Below, in pieces: positions 36,988 to 46,119 of a DNA stretch of 64,000 bases. Where the stretch lies: assembly GCA_964531225.1 (NCBI GenBank), contig CAZHDB010000006.1, positions 13,611-77,610 on the forward strand, read 5' to 3'. The number at the start of each line of letters is the position of its first letter. Position 1 is the first letter of the stretch. Both the position numbers and the translations under genes were made by a program. This DNA comes from CAZHDB01 sp964531225. Lineage in GTDB: Archaea; Thermoproteota; Thermoprotei_A; Sulfolobales; Desulfurococcaceae. Below the pieces are notes generated by a model, which was given only the letters and a program-made list of their open reading frames with translations, was not told the DNA's origin and did not search any database.

Positions 36988-38160
36988 ATGACGAGTCTAT
37001 TAGGCAAAGGCTTTGGACTAGGCTTGCATAAATACAATCCGTCTAAGTACCCAAATGCTGTTTTTCTAGATGTTTCAGATGCCCAATACAATCCCATAGA
37101 TCCCGAGGAAATAATTGCAGGAATACATAGTGCTAGAAAACCTGGATTCTATGGTATAGCTAAATTTAGAAACGGATCCTTAGTCGCCGAAGCAATAACA
37201 TCGTATAAATGGGGCGGCTATGAACTATATATTGATGCAGAGAATGAACACCTTTATGTCACGACTGGTGAAAACATTATAGAAGTAAGGGATCTAAATA
37301 ACCTAAGGCTTCTAAAGAGATTGGAATTACCTGTTAAAGGAATAATAGGAGTTGCATTGGATTCGGAGGACAGGCTTTGGTTTATTACAAATAGCTTGTA
37401 TGGAGGAGATAACGGTCTATACATGATTAATGATATAAATGATCCCGGCAGTCTGAGAAAGATTAAACAATATTCCATGCCAGCGAGCATAGATTCTTTA
37501 AGAGTATCTCCTTGGGGCCAGAAAATCTTAATTGCTGATTACGGTAGACATGTAATTGAATGTATTAATGAAGATGGCGAGCTTCTAGGCATATTATATT
37601 TTCCCTATGTCTCAGGTATTAAATGGACCGTTGATGAAAGAGTAGTTATTTCAAGCGGTAAGTTCCCTAAACATGTATTCCTAATCCTAATAACTGGAGC
37701 CCTGCATAATACTATGAGATCTGGTTGGTTTGGATACATAATGGATTATGGAGTACAAGCATCTAATCGAGCAGATGCCTTTTATATAGATAAAGTTCTT
37801 ATCCAATGGTATTTGGGCTTCTTTGAATTACAATTACCTCTACCAAAACATGCTCCATATCTAATTAGAATCGGAAATGGAAAATATAGAGAAATGGAAC
37901 TTATTAAAGAACCTGGATTTACGACATTTACACCTATACTAGTACTTAATGAATGTATTATAATTTCTAAACCAGTAAATGTTGAATTAATACTAGAGAT
38001 GATGACGCCATACTACAGCATTATAGCACCAGAACCTAATCTGAGTTGGGAAAAAGTATGTATATTTAATGGAAAATATAGAATAGACGTTCCAGGCATT
38101 TATAGAATTAGGGCAAGAACAGATACTCCCATAGATGTATATGCTGTTTGTAAACCATAG
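36988..38160 (+). CDS. Hypothetical beta-propeller-like protein
   Basis: A 390-residue cytoplasmic protein with no signal peptide. It has repeated beta-strand segments of about 40-45 residues (LYIDAENEHLYVTTGENIIEVRD; GVALDSEDRLWFIT; ILIADYGRHVIECINEDGELLGI), the look of a NHL/WD-like propeller. I do not recognise a family name. The start is set at ATG 36988 behind GGGAGTGGAT; the GTG at 36976 is inside that site. It is divergent from the RAM-domain gene. Confidence 0.55.
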   Translation: MTSLLGKGFGLGLHKYNPSKYPNAVFLDVSDAQYNPIDPEEIIAGIHSARKPGFYGIAKFRNGSLVAEAITSYKWGGYELYIDAENEHLYVTTGENIIEVRDLNNLRLLKRLELPVKGIIGVALDSEDRLWFITNSLYGGDNGLYMINDINDPGSLRKIKQYSMPASIDSLRVSPWGQKILIADYGRHVIECINEDGELLGILYFPYVSGIKWTVDERVVISSGKFPKHVFLILITGALHNTMRSGWFGYIMDYGVQASNRADAFYIDKVLIQWYLGFFELQLPLPKHAPYLIRIGNGKYREMELIKEPGFTTFTPILVLNECIIISKPVNVELILEMMTPYYSIIAPEPNLSWEKVCIFNGKYRIDVPGIYRIRARTDTPIDVYAVCKP

Positions 38161-38266
38161 AGTCCTAATCAATACATATTGATTTTTACATAACTATTAA
38201 ATTCATGATAAGCTATCAAAAACATAATTGTATAGATAACCTTGGCTCCAATAGTGAAAGAATAAA

Positions 38267-38926
38267 TTATTTTATAATCCATAACAGTTCTTTTTTAACC
38301 AGATCCTCTAAAATATAATTATCAAGTTTATTAGGTCTGTTCATTTTAAGTATTTGATAAAGTTGGTTAAACATTTTCTTTCCATCCAATAGTATTTCAT
38401 TAGCTACTTTAATTAATAATGGAATATTATTAGCATTAACTTCATATCCATTTGGATCTTTCAATAAGTGACTCATTTTAACACCAGTTAATAATTCTAG
38501 AATTATTCCTTTGACTTTATTAATTGACAAAATACCACTATGTTTAAATCCAGCTTCACGTGCAAGTCTTAACGTGTTTATCGCCGATTTAAGACTATTT
38601 ACTGATACATGTATTATTGGTCCGGAAACAATAAGCCAAAGTCTGTGCACAAAAGGCTTTTTAATTATATCCATTAATTCGTCGATCTTTATTGGTTGGT
38701 GTTTCTTGAATATGACATTGGTTTTTTCTCTTGCCCAAGGCTTTATGGAATCAACGATTACTATTCTTCCACTACAACTACTTAATGTATAAGTATCAGG
38801 CCTAAGATTGAACTCTACTAATAAAGGCAAAAGATCCTCATCTAAATAACCTATTTCGAGATCTTCCCATAGCCTTTTCCAGAATTCATACTTTCTCTCC
38901 TTCCATTTATCTATGTCAATAATCAA
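38267..38926 (-). CDS. taw3: tRNA wybutosine-synthesizing methyltransferase Taw3
   Basis: A 219-residue protein with the TYW3/Taw3 signature SSCSGRI (about residues 50-56) and VSGPIIHVSV-type core, followed by AGFKHSGI. Taw3 methylates the tricyclic base made from m1G37 during archaeal wyosine formation. Trm5 at 32.4-33.3 kb supplies the m1G37 substrate. The Taw1, Taw2 and Taw22 enzymes are not in this window. Confidence 0.88.
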   Translation of the reverse strand: MIIDIDKWKERKYEFWKRLWEDLEIGYLDEDLLPLLVEFNLRPDTYTLSSCSGRIVIVDSIKPWAREKTNVIFKKHQPIKIDELMDIIKKPFVHRLWLIVSGPIIHVSVNSLKSAINTLRLAREAGFKHSGILSINKVKGIILELLTGVKMSHLLKDPNGYEVNANNIPLLIKVANEILLDGKKMFNQLYQILKMNRPNKLDNYILEDLVKKELLWIIK

Positions 38927-39049
38927 TATTGGCCCCTGTTCATAGTTTTCATCATCGTATAAATAGATACGTCTACTAGTATATTGGAATTTCTAAGGAT
39001 CAATTTAGTAGTTATGATATTTGACTAACGTAGTATTAATTTAAGAGTA

Positions 39050-39057
39050 TTTATAAA
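39050..39057 (+). promoter_or_regulatory. Archaeal TATA box
   Basis: TTTATAAA lies 38 bases before the start at 39095. The implied transcript start near 39078 leaves a short leader holding GGTGAT. Confidence 0.4.
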
Positions 39058-39094
39058 CAATATCCATAAATATAAATTGGATGGTGATTGAAAA

Positions 39095-39433
39095 ATGCCG
39101 GAAGAGTACATAAGTATTGATGAGTTTATGAAGGTAGATCTAAGAATAGGTTATGTAAAAGAGGCAGAAAGAATACCTGGTTCTAATAAGTTGATAAAAC
39201 TTATCGTAGATCTTGGAGAACTGGGAGAAAGACAATTAGTTGCCGGACTTGGTTTATGGTATAGTCCGGAGGATCTTAAGAATAAATATATTGTCGTAGT
39301 AGCTAATTTGAAGCCAAAGAAGTTCCGTGGGTATATTAGTCAAGGCATGCTTTTAGCAGCTGATAATGAAGACGGTGTACCAGTTTTATTAACTGTTGAA
39401 AAGCCGGTTAAACCGGGTTCTAAGGTTAGATAA
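39095..39433 (+). CDS. tRNA-binding OB-fold protein (MetRS beta / CsaA type)
   Basis: A 112-residue protein consisting of the EMAP-II-like tRNA-binding domain, with KVDLRIGYVKEAERIPGSNKL at the start and LKPKKFRGYISQGMLLAA as its second marker. In archaea this is often annotated as a separate MetRS beta subunit or as a CsaA-like protein. It should bind tRNA in trans. A ribosome site GGTGAT (39082-39087) fits the ATG. No synthetase is adjacent. Confidence 0.85.
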   Translation: MPEEYISIDEFMKVDLRIGYVKEAERIPGSNKLIKLIVDLGELGERQLVAGLGLWYSPEDLKNKYIVVVANLKPKKFRGYISQGMLLAADNEDGVPVLLTVEKPVKPGSKVR

Positions 39434-39450
39434 AACGTATTTTACATTAA

Positions 39451-39786
39451 TTATCCTACAATAAATACTTCATCTTTAAATAATGCTAGAAACGGGTCCA
39501 AATAAAATATCCTAATCTGTCCTTCGGCAATGAACTCTATATGAACATTTTTAGACGGACAGTAAAGCTTAACGCAATATTCATTACCAAATCTATTTGC
39601 ATTAATAATTACTGGATCCTCACAGTACTCTTCAATAATATTCCATGCAGTATATGGATCACTAGCCTTAATCCTTATAACATTCTTTTTAATAGATACG
39701 TTTGCAACATTGTTCATTTTCTCAAGGATTTCCCAATAGATAATGCCAAGTCTCTCCCTTAAGTGATCTCGCTTCTTTCTTGCCAA
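39451..39786 (-). CDS. Hypothetical protein
   Basis: A 111-residue mixed alpha/beta protein beginning with a basic ARKKRDHLRERLG helix and ending in acid-hydrophobic residues. No family is recognised. It converges on the tRNA-binding protein gene (18-base gap) and is divergent from the sRNA and alkyltransferase that follow. Confidence 0.55.
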   Translation of the reverse strand: MARKKRDHLRERLGIIYWEILEKMNNVANVSIKKNVIRIKASDPYTAWNIIEEYCEDPVIINANRFGNEYCVKLYCPSKNVHIEFIAEGQIRIFYLDPFLALFKDEVFIVG

Positions 39787-39899
39787 ACTGTCATCACTCT
39801 CATCAGAACTCCTATATTAATAATTACCATGAGATCTATTTTTAATTAGTTAGACATTTAAATAATAAATTCTTAACTTAGAGAATGCACTAAGTATAT

Positions 39900-39968
39900 A
39901 TTGGATGAAGAGCCTCCTCGCTCCGACAGACTATGATGGGATGAAGATACGGGTGAGCTTACTGACGC
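39900..39968 (+). ncRNA. C/D box sRNA candidate
   Basis: The C-like box TGGATGA at 39902-39908 is followed by a GC-rich guide to about 39925. A C' region with ATGATGG/GGGATGA lies at 39933-39944, a second guide follows, and the D box CTGA is at 39962-39965. D' is weak. The opening TGGATGAAGAGC matches that of the sRNA at 279. It lies right before the alkyltransferase start (39991), so it may be processed from that transcript's leader or have its own promoter in the AT-rich bases before it. Confidence 0.6.
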
Positions 39969-39990
39969 CTCTATTACCCGGTGATACTGC

Positions 39991-40353
39991 TTGACGATTC
40001 CATTATGGGATGTTAAAAATAACTGTATAAGAAAGCCTAATATAGATGAACTTTCCGAAGCTACTTATACTCTTATACAATTACTTGGTATAGGCGAGGT
40101 TACTACATATGGTGATCTAGCTAAACTATTGGATGTATCTCCAAGACTTATTGGAAGAATATTGGGTAAGAACAAGGATCTAGTGATTATACCTTGCCAT
40201 AGAGTTATTATGAAAAATTTTAAGACAGGCGGCTATAGTATTGGTATAGAATTTAAAAGGAAATTATTAGAGCTTGAAGGTTCATTAGATAGTGATGGTT
40301 TTGTTAAGAGAGAAAATTATAGAAGCCTATATGATTTCTTAACTGATCCCTGA
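39991..40353 (+). CDS. ogt: Methylated-DNA-protein cysteine methyltransferase
   Basis: A 120-residue O6-alkylguanine-DNA alkyltransferase core. The helix-turn-helix region VTTYGDLAKLL and active-site IPCHRV (Cys69) are present, with GGYSIG behind. It moves the alkyl group from guanine to its own cysteine. It lacks a long N-terminal domain, as in some archaeal forms. Start is TTG with CCGGTGAT at 39978-39985. It overlaps the convergent radical SAM gene by 37 bases. Confidence 0.88.
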   Translation: MTIPLWDVKNNCIRKPNIDELSEATYTLIQLLGIGEVTTYGDLAKLLDVSPRLIGRILGKNKDLVIIPCHRVIMKNFKTGGYSIGIEFKRKLLELEGSLDSDGFVKRENYRSLYDFLTDP

Positions 40354-41273
40354 AACTCATTGTATTTGGGGCTATACTTTATTAAATGGGAGCCATCGCA
40401 ACTGGGAGAATTAAAGTATTCCTTGTCTAGAAAGCCTTCTCTACATGTTGCATATGTTATACCCTGTTCTCTAGCTTCCGTAACAACTGGCTTTAATAAT
40501 TCCTTCCTAATATTCTGTCTTAAATAACGATAGCCATGTATCTTAACACCTTCCTCATAATATATTTTTCTCCAATAACTACTTAGATCGGGGAATGCCT
40601 CTATCAATCTCTTAAAATTATCTGGCCTAGCCTTATACGTTGAAGTAACAATATGCATCGCACCAGCATCTACAACCTTATGAACCAATTCCCTAAGCAT
40701 ATATGGATCATTGTTAAGCCCTGGAATAATAGGATCTATCCTAACTCCAACAGGAACTTTATTGTTACTGAGAATTCTTATCGCATGTATTCTCCGAGCA
40801 GGAGAAGGAGCTCCTGGCTCCAATCTTTTAATGAGATCTTTATCAAGAGAAGTAATAGTTATCATAACAGCAGAAGGAGTACTCAACAATACATCAATAT
40901 CCCTAATCACAAGATCAGACTTTGTAGTTATTAGTATCTTCATATTATTTGAAGCAAGTATTTCTAAAGCAACACGAGTTAAATAGAGCCATTCCTCTAA
41001 AGGAGGATAGGGATCAGAACTAGTACTTAATTCTATAATTAATTCTCTATTAACAAATCTAAGATCATGTCTTAGCCTCTTCCAAAAATCTTTCTTAGGA
41101 GAACTAGGCTTCCTACCAATATATGCTGTAGCATAACAGTATAGACATCTATGACTACAACCAGTATAGGGATGAAGACTATACTTTAAAGGACAAGTAC
41201 ACAATGGGCTATTCCAAGGATCAAATATCCTCATAACCCTTAGTCTTCTTTGATTACCAATTGTTCTAACCAA
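40317..41273 (-). CDS. SPL-like radical SAM protein
   Basis: A 318-residue radical SAM protein with GCSHRCLYCYA (CxxxCxxC) near residue 35, and downstream STSSDPYPP, the pattern of spore-photoproduct-lyase-like (SplB/COG1533) proteins of unknown reaction. A second Cys motif precedes it (CTCPLKY). It converges tail to tail with the alkyltransferase gene, 37 bases overlapping. Both families are linked to DNA lesions, but cooperation is only suggested. Confidence 0.82.
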   Translation of the reverse strand: MVRTIGNQRRLRVMRIFDPWNSPLCTCPLKYSLHPYTGCSHRCLYCYATAYIGRKPSSPKKDFWKRLRHDLRFVNRELIIELSTSSDPYPPLEEWLYLTRVALEILASNNMKILITTKSDLVIRDIDVLLSTPSAVMITITSLDKDLIKRLEPGAPSPARRIHAIRILSNNKVPVGVRIDPIIPGLNNDPYMLRELVHKVVDAGAMHIVTSTYKARPDNFKRLIEAFPDLSSYWRKIYYEEGVKIHGYRYLRQNIRKELLKPVVTEAREQGITYATCREGFLDKEYFNSPSCDGSHLIKYSPKYNEFQGSVKKSYRLL

Positions 41274-41439
41274 AAACCTATCTCCTCATATTATTATATC
41301 CATGAACTAGATGAATCTTGAAGACATATATTTGTTTATACTACTCTAAAAATAAACGATCATGACTTGAGTGCTATTGTATTTGATCGATATCGGATAA
41401 AATCATCAATTAATGATGTATCCTACTACATAGTCCTAT

Positions 41440-42355
41440 CTAAATAGCTGTTGCAGCGATTATAGCTAGAGCAATAAATAGATACTTTAATGGATAGCGA
41501 TATGTTCTTAGTGGAGGGATTATTTCAAAGTCGGAGACATAAGCACTTATGTGTAGTGGGTTGTAATTACCAATAGCTTTTCTCAGACCCCTTATTGCAT
41601 CCTTTATGTCTAGACCTTGTTCCTGTAACTTATTAACCGCTATATCAACCATTACAGCTCCAAGTATTGACTCATCACCTCCGGTAAACACGCAACAAGA
41701 TGCAGTTCCGTTTCCAAGTAACTTATACAGTTTATTAACTGTCTCATTATAATAATTAATTTATTCTTCTCCAGATACAACCATTCTAATAACTATTATC
41801 CTAAAGAATTTCCTTATTGTATCCCTATCCATATTAGCAATTTCATCCTTATAAGGACCTTGTTCTGGTTCGTAACCTGGTCAATGAGTTGCTAATAACT
41901 CATTCCTTAGATTATACTTCATATAAAGATCAAATATCTTATTAACAATATTATCGTCTAATCTATTAATCATAGAACCATTAAAGGCATAAATAACAAC
42001 TAAGTCTAAGCCTACATGAATATCGTATACATCTATATCTATATTACTTAGTAAATTCCTAGTATCATTAGCAAAAGCCTTATAGGAATAATTATCAGTT
42101 AATGCTGAAATGCTATTGTTCATCTTCTTCAATAAGTTAATATATACATAGTCAGGTATATTGCCAAATCCTTTGAAGTACTTAAATGGTAGATATAACT
42201 ATTCACATAAACATAGTCATATGAGCTATTATGAATTGAAAAACAATTATTTTCTCTTCAACATCATTATATGGAGAAGCCTGGGCATTAATACTCGTGA
42301 AAGAGATAATTACTAATACTAATATAATGGCTATAATATTATGTATAATTTTCAA
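41440..42355 (-). pseudogene. Broken gene for a secreted, C-terminally anchored protein
   Basis: The remnant begins at TTG 42355 behind GAGGGA and encodes a clear signal peptide (LKIIHNIIAIILVL...INAQA). The frame then shifts: residues encoded near 42260-42200 continue in a second frame and from about 42190 in a third. Within that third frame TGA at 41881-41883 and TAA at 41761-41763 interrupt otherwise coding-like sequence. The C-terminus ends with a membrane helix (LKYLFIALAIIAATAI). The family is unrecognised. An intact relative would be about 300 residues. No function is claimed. Confidence 0.7.
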
Positions 42356-42607
42356 TTCAGTCCCTCAATATATAATACTGAAAAACAATAATATATGAAT
42401 AATTATTAGAGCTGGTTTTACTTTCTTAAATATATTATTAGTTTTAAATGAGTAGAATACACAAAAAGATCTGTCTAAGCTTTAGAAAATCTGTAGAAAC
42501 CATATATACGTGTCAATATATAAATCTTTTAATCTAGATGTCAATAGTGGTTATAATATATGAAGAGACGTTATTCGTTTTAATGGATAGTTTATAGATG
42601 ATGGATA

Positions 42608-42880
42608 ATGAAAAGACTTGAAATAAAATTATCCAAGCATGCATTACGGAGAATTAAGGAGCGAGCTATTGATTTAAAATTTGTCTATGACATTATCAGC
42701 AATCCGGAACAAATAGTTTATGACAAACAGAAGGATCTATATATCTATGTTTCAGATAAATGTGCTGTTGTATCTGCTTTTCATGGATCATATATTGAAG
42801 TTGTAACCGTTTTGGGGAAGAGAGAGTTTAATGCTCTCATGTCTAAATACGGTTATAGCAGGTATAAGGTTATAGTTTAG
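42608..42880 (+). CDS. DUF4258-like small protein
   Basis: A 90-residue protein with HALRRIKERAI near the N-terminus and VVSAF then EVVTVL strands, the pattern of DUF4258 proteins, some of which look like RelE/BrnT-like toxin folds. No antitoxin gene is adjacent. It ends 10 bases before the next gene, and the two are probably cotranscribed. The assignment is tentative. Confidence 0.6.
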   Translation: MKRLEIKLSKHALRRIKERAIDLKFVYDIISNPEQIVYDKQKDLYIYVSDKCAVVSAFHGSYIEVVTVLGKREFNALMSKYGYSRYKVIV

Positions 42881-42890
42881 ACATAGGTGT

Positions 42891-43580
42891 ATGAAGTCCT
42901 TGTCTAGTAGTATTAGAATTAGAGTTAAAGGGGTTTTTGAATCCATAAAAACTAGTGATGTTGTTAGATTTTATCCATGGATGAAGACTATACATAAATA
43001 TGTAATGGATAAAAGTGGTTGGAGAATAAGATATTTTGAATGTACTGGTGAAGCTTATATAGAGATAAACCTTGAAAAAGCTATATTTGATCTTGAGCAT
43101 AGATTCGAGCTTGAAGCTGGCGAACATAGGTATGTACTTAGGATATCTTTTCATGAAAAGGATGTAGGTAATATTGATATAATTGATCTTGTTGAATGTA
43201 AAGTTTCATTCGATTACCATGATCTTGAATCTATAATTATTGCTGAAATACCTAGTAAGACTATTACTAGAATACTTGATCCCATATGGTATACTCCTAA
43301 AGGTGAAAAACTTAGTTTTATAGTCCTATATGATATCATAGATATAATTAAGTACTTAATAGATAAAGGCTTTAAATTAACTGAAAATGCATCTACTTCA
43401 TTAACCCATATCATGGAGCTAACTAGATCGCCTAAGCTTAAACTAGTGATCAATGGATACGTTATTGAGCCGGATAAAGTACCATCCTTTGAAAAACTCT
43501 TAGATGAACTAATGGTGTTCTTTAAAGAACGAGGCATAATCGTAAAAATTGAACGAAAAAGGACTAGATCATTATCTTGA
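42891..43580 (+). CDS. Hypothetical protein
   Basis: A 229-residue cytoplasmic protein of mixed alpha/beta character, with no recognised family. The N-terminal half has alternating beta strands; the C-terminal half is helical with a charged end (KIERKRTRS). AGGTG directly abuts the ATG at 42891, so initiation could instead use TTG at 42900. It follows the DUF4258-like gene by 10 bases. Confidence 0.6.
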   Translation: MKSLSSSIRIRVKGVFESIKTSDVVRFYPWMKTIHKYVMDKSGWRIRYFECTGEAYIEINLEKAIFDLEHRFELEAGEHRYVLRISFHEKDVGNIDIIDLVECKVSFDYHDLESIIIAEIPSKTITRILDPIWYTPKGEKLSFIVLYDIIDIIKYLIDKGFKLTENASTSLTHIMELTRSPKLKLVINGYVIEPDKVPSFEKLLDELMVFFKERGIIVKIERKRTRSLS

Positions 43581-43639
43581 CTTAGATTCTATAGTAAATA
43601 CTACAATTAAGAAATGCTTGATCAAGTTAATAGTTAAAA

Positions 43640-45673
43640 CTACTCTTGATCTTCTTCACTAAGTTCCTTTCTCACGGCATGGGGTTCATGAATTTCCTCT
43701 GATATATCGATTCTCTCCTGAACTAATGGCTTTACTTCACGTTTTTTACTATACATTATTATTAATGGTATTAAGGCTATACACAATCCTATTACTATAC
43801 CGATTAATAGCCATTGTAGATTATTAGGTGTTAATACATTAACCTTATTGGTCTGTGGAATCTTTATTGGAGTATATGGATTACTCTGTACTAATACCAT
43901 GTTCAGTGTTGTATTCTGCCTAATTAGCCATGAGAGCCTTGAATATAGTATTGACATTGTGTATGAAATATATGCATCAGTATACTCATTATTATCTAAG
44001 GCTTCATCTCCATAGTTGATATAGTATATTGGTATAAATGATGAGATCTGTAGACAACACATTATGTAACTTGATTCATTAGCTAAGTAATGTGCTAATT
44101 CTCTATCGATATTCGAGCCCAGAGAGAACATTCTATATATGGCTAGTGTTGAATACGATGTTGCATACAGTAACTCGCCTATAAATGCAAGTGTGTCATT
44201 TTCTTGGTATGCCGAATTAGCTTTTTCCATATATTCCATGGCTCTATCTAGTAAATCAGGTCTTGTACCAAGGTCTTGCGCTAATGTTAAGGCATAGGAT
44301 AATACATTATCAGCTATACTATACAGCATTATTGATGCTGGGTAAATATTTGTCTTATTAATTAAAATACTGCTCTCTACAATATTGCATAATTCACTCC
44401 ATAAAGCAGCTGATTTAGCTCTCATATAACTATATGAAAGTTCAGATAATGCATCTGCAACATCGCTGTTGATCTTATTTAATGCATTAGAGAAACTATA
44501 TTGTGCATCTAGAAGCCTAATATCTATGGATATTAAGAGTTCTAGTTTAGATAAGTCAATTTCATTTGAATTATAGTACCTATTTAATAAATTATCTATT
44601 TGCTTCGATACATTAATCAATGTATTATTTACAGTATCAACATAGTCATTAATAGCATTTCGATCTATTAGTACATTGGCTAGCCATTTAGTATATAAAG
44701 ACATGTAGTCGGCTCTAAAAGCATTATTTGCTGCAAGTAAAACAAATCCGTCATTGAGATTTGATTCAACGACGCTTATCATATCTTCAACATTATTAAT
44801 TAGGTCGGACACATACGATCTATAGTAGGGCAGTAAATTATCTAGAAGAGCACGTGTAGATTCAATATTACTCCTAGCATCATTCAATAATACATTTGTA
44901 TGTTTAAAAAATTGATCTTTCAATTCCACGTTCAAACTAGTTGATAAATTACTGTACTTACATCTAAGTTCGTATCCTGTAAAGTATTTAAATGCTTCAC
45001 GTATGGACGCTACTTCAATTACTTCTACGCCAAGGCTCTTACCATATTCTACAAGGTCTAATTGATAGTATGTTACACTTCTATAGATACCCCATGGATA
45101 TCTTCTTATTGTAACATTAGGTACTGTAACAATTCTCTCGCCCAGAGGTATGAGAAATACTTTAAATCCCGCACTAGCGACAGCTTCCAGTTTTCCTTTA
45201 AGACCTCCAACAGGACCTATCATTCCATCAGGATATATCATTCCAGTCATTGTTACATTTGGATATATTGTCTTATTCAGTAGTAAAGATAGAAATCCTA
45301 TAGTCATTAAAGCACCTGCACTTGGACCTCCAATAATCATTGTATTGCTTTCCATAATAACGTAGTAGTCATAGTCATAGTAATTTACTCCGGCAAGACT
45401 TGTAGCTACAAAGGCAGCTATTCTAGCAGTAGCCTGAGTATCAAGTTCAGTTAATGGATTAGCTGTAAAGAATACTCTTCCACTACCTGGAAAAGCTATA
45501 TATAATGTAACATTCGATAATACACCGATTCCGCTTTCTTCACTTGTTACAGCTGGAGCATAGACCGTTGTTGAATAAATTTTCTCATAATATATACCAT
45601 TCATTGAATAAACTATAGGCGCTAAAATAGACAAGATTAAAACCATGAATATAAACATAAATCCAGCTTTCAA
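43640..45673 (-). CDS. Secreted archaeal Lon-like (S16) serine protease
   Basis: A 677-residue protein with a signal peptide (1-23), then an S16 Lon-type proteolytic domain with serine in GGPSAGALMT (Ser118) and lysines in GGLKGK (159-161). A long helical region (about 250-600) and a C-terminal membrane helix (about 630-650) with an acidic tail follow. This is the COG1750 archaeal serine protease type. The catalytic domain should lie outside the cell, unlike cytosolic Lon, and there is no AAA+ module. Confidence 0.85.
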   Translation of the reverse strand: MKAGFMFIFMVLILSILAPIVYSMNGIYYEKIYSTTVYAPAVTSEESGIGVLSNVTLYIAFPGSGRVFFTANPLTELDTQATARIAAFVATSLAGVNYYDYDYYVIMESNTMIIGGPSAGALMTIGFLSLLLNKTIYPNVTMTGMIYPDGMIGPVGGLKGKLEAVASAGFKVFLIPLGERIVTVPNVTIRRYPWGIYRSVTYYQLDLVEYGKSLGVEVIEVASIREAFKYFTGYELRCKYSNLSTSLNVELKDQFFKHTNVLLNDARSNIESTRALLDNLLPYYRSYVSDLINNVEDMISVVESNLNDGFVLLAANNAFRADYMSLYTKWLANVLIDRNAINDYVDTVNNTLINVSKQIDNLLNRYYNSNEIDLSKLELLISIDIRLLDAQYSFSNALNKINSDVADALSELSYSYMRAKSAALWSELCNIVESSILINKTNIYPASIMLYSIADNVLSYALTLAQDLGTRPDLLDRAMEYMEKANSAYQENDTLAFIGELLYATSYSTLAIYRMFSLGSNIDRELAHYLANESSYIMCCLQISSFIPIYYINYGDEALDNNEYTDAYISYTMSILYSRLSWLIRQNTTLNMVLVQSNPYTPIKIPQTNKVNVLTPNNLQWLLIGIVIGLCIALIPLIIMYSKKREVKPLVQERIDISEEIHEPHAVRKELSEEDQE

Positions 45674-46119
45674 CTTTGTAAGCCCCCTGTTAACCTTTAA
45701 TAAATTATACTACAGGTGTAGTTTATTCTTTTTTATTCAAGGATAGGTAAATCTTTTAGTTCAATTTTCATAGATTTTAACATTATTTAAAGAGTATTTC
45801 TATAACGAACTTACTTAAAAAATTTAGTAAATTTTTAATATGATTATACAATAATTAATCTAAAGAGTGATTTCTCGACATAAATAACACCATACTTCAA
45901 CAAAATTATAGTTTAGGCTAAACATTTATAGCTAAAATTTATCATTTCCATTTAATCAGTATCTGACTTACTAGAACTAAGTATATATTTATACTATCGA
46001 TTCTTTAATCCTATTATTTCCACTACATCCAGGTGCGAAAAGGTATTATAGAGAGGTAGGCGCTTTAACCGGGTAAAAAAATACTATTATTTTTCCCTCA
46101 TTAGAGATGATAGTTAAAC
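45674..46119. other. Intergenic region with a candidate structured RNA
   Basis: No coding sequence is seen in this 446-base AT-rich stretch. The bases 46029-46073 are much more GC-rich and can fold (see the ncRNA entry). The promoters of the protease (minus) and TRAP gene (plus) must also lie here. Confidence 0.4.
46027..46094 (+). ncRNA. Candidate structured leader or small RNA
   Basis: CCAGGT (46029-46034) can pair with ACCGGG (46068-46073) with one mismatch, and GCG (46035-46037) with CGC (46061-46063) across a UUUA bulge, around a purine-rich loop. A T5 run at 46090-46094 could end the transcript. No known class was recognised. It could be an sRNA or a regulatory leader of the TRAP gene 26 bases on. 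Confidence 0.3.

Noticed and set aside
38930..38990. C-box-like GATGATGA on the minus strand upstream of taw3
   Set aside because: No D box or second guide follows at a usable distance, so an sRNA is not supported.
41390..41420. CATCA/TGATG inverted repeat after the SPL-like gene
   Set aside because: Five-base arms in AT-rich DNA are common by chance, and position gives no role.
42608..43580. Toxin-antitoxin pair formed by the DUF4258-like protein and its neighbour
   Set aside because: The second protein is 229 residues without DNA-binding features, unlike an antitoxin, and the first is only weakly toxin-like.
46080..46096. Perfect terminator hairpin GGGTAAAAAAATA/TATTTTTCCC
   Set aside because: The arms do not match evenly; only a T-run is secure.
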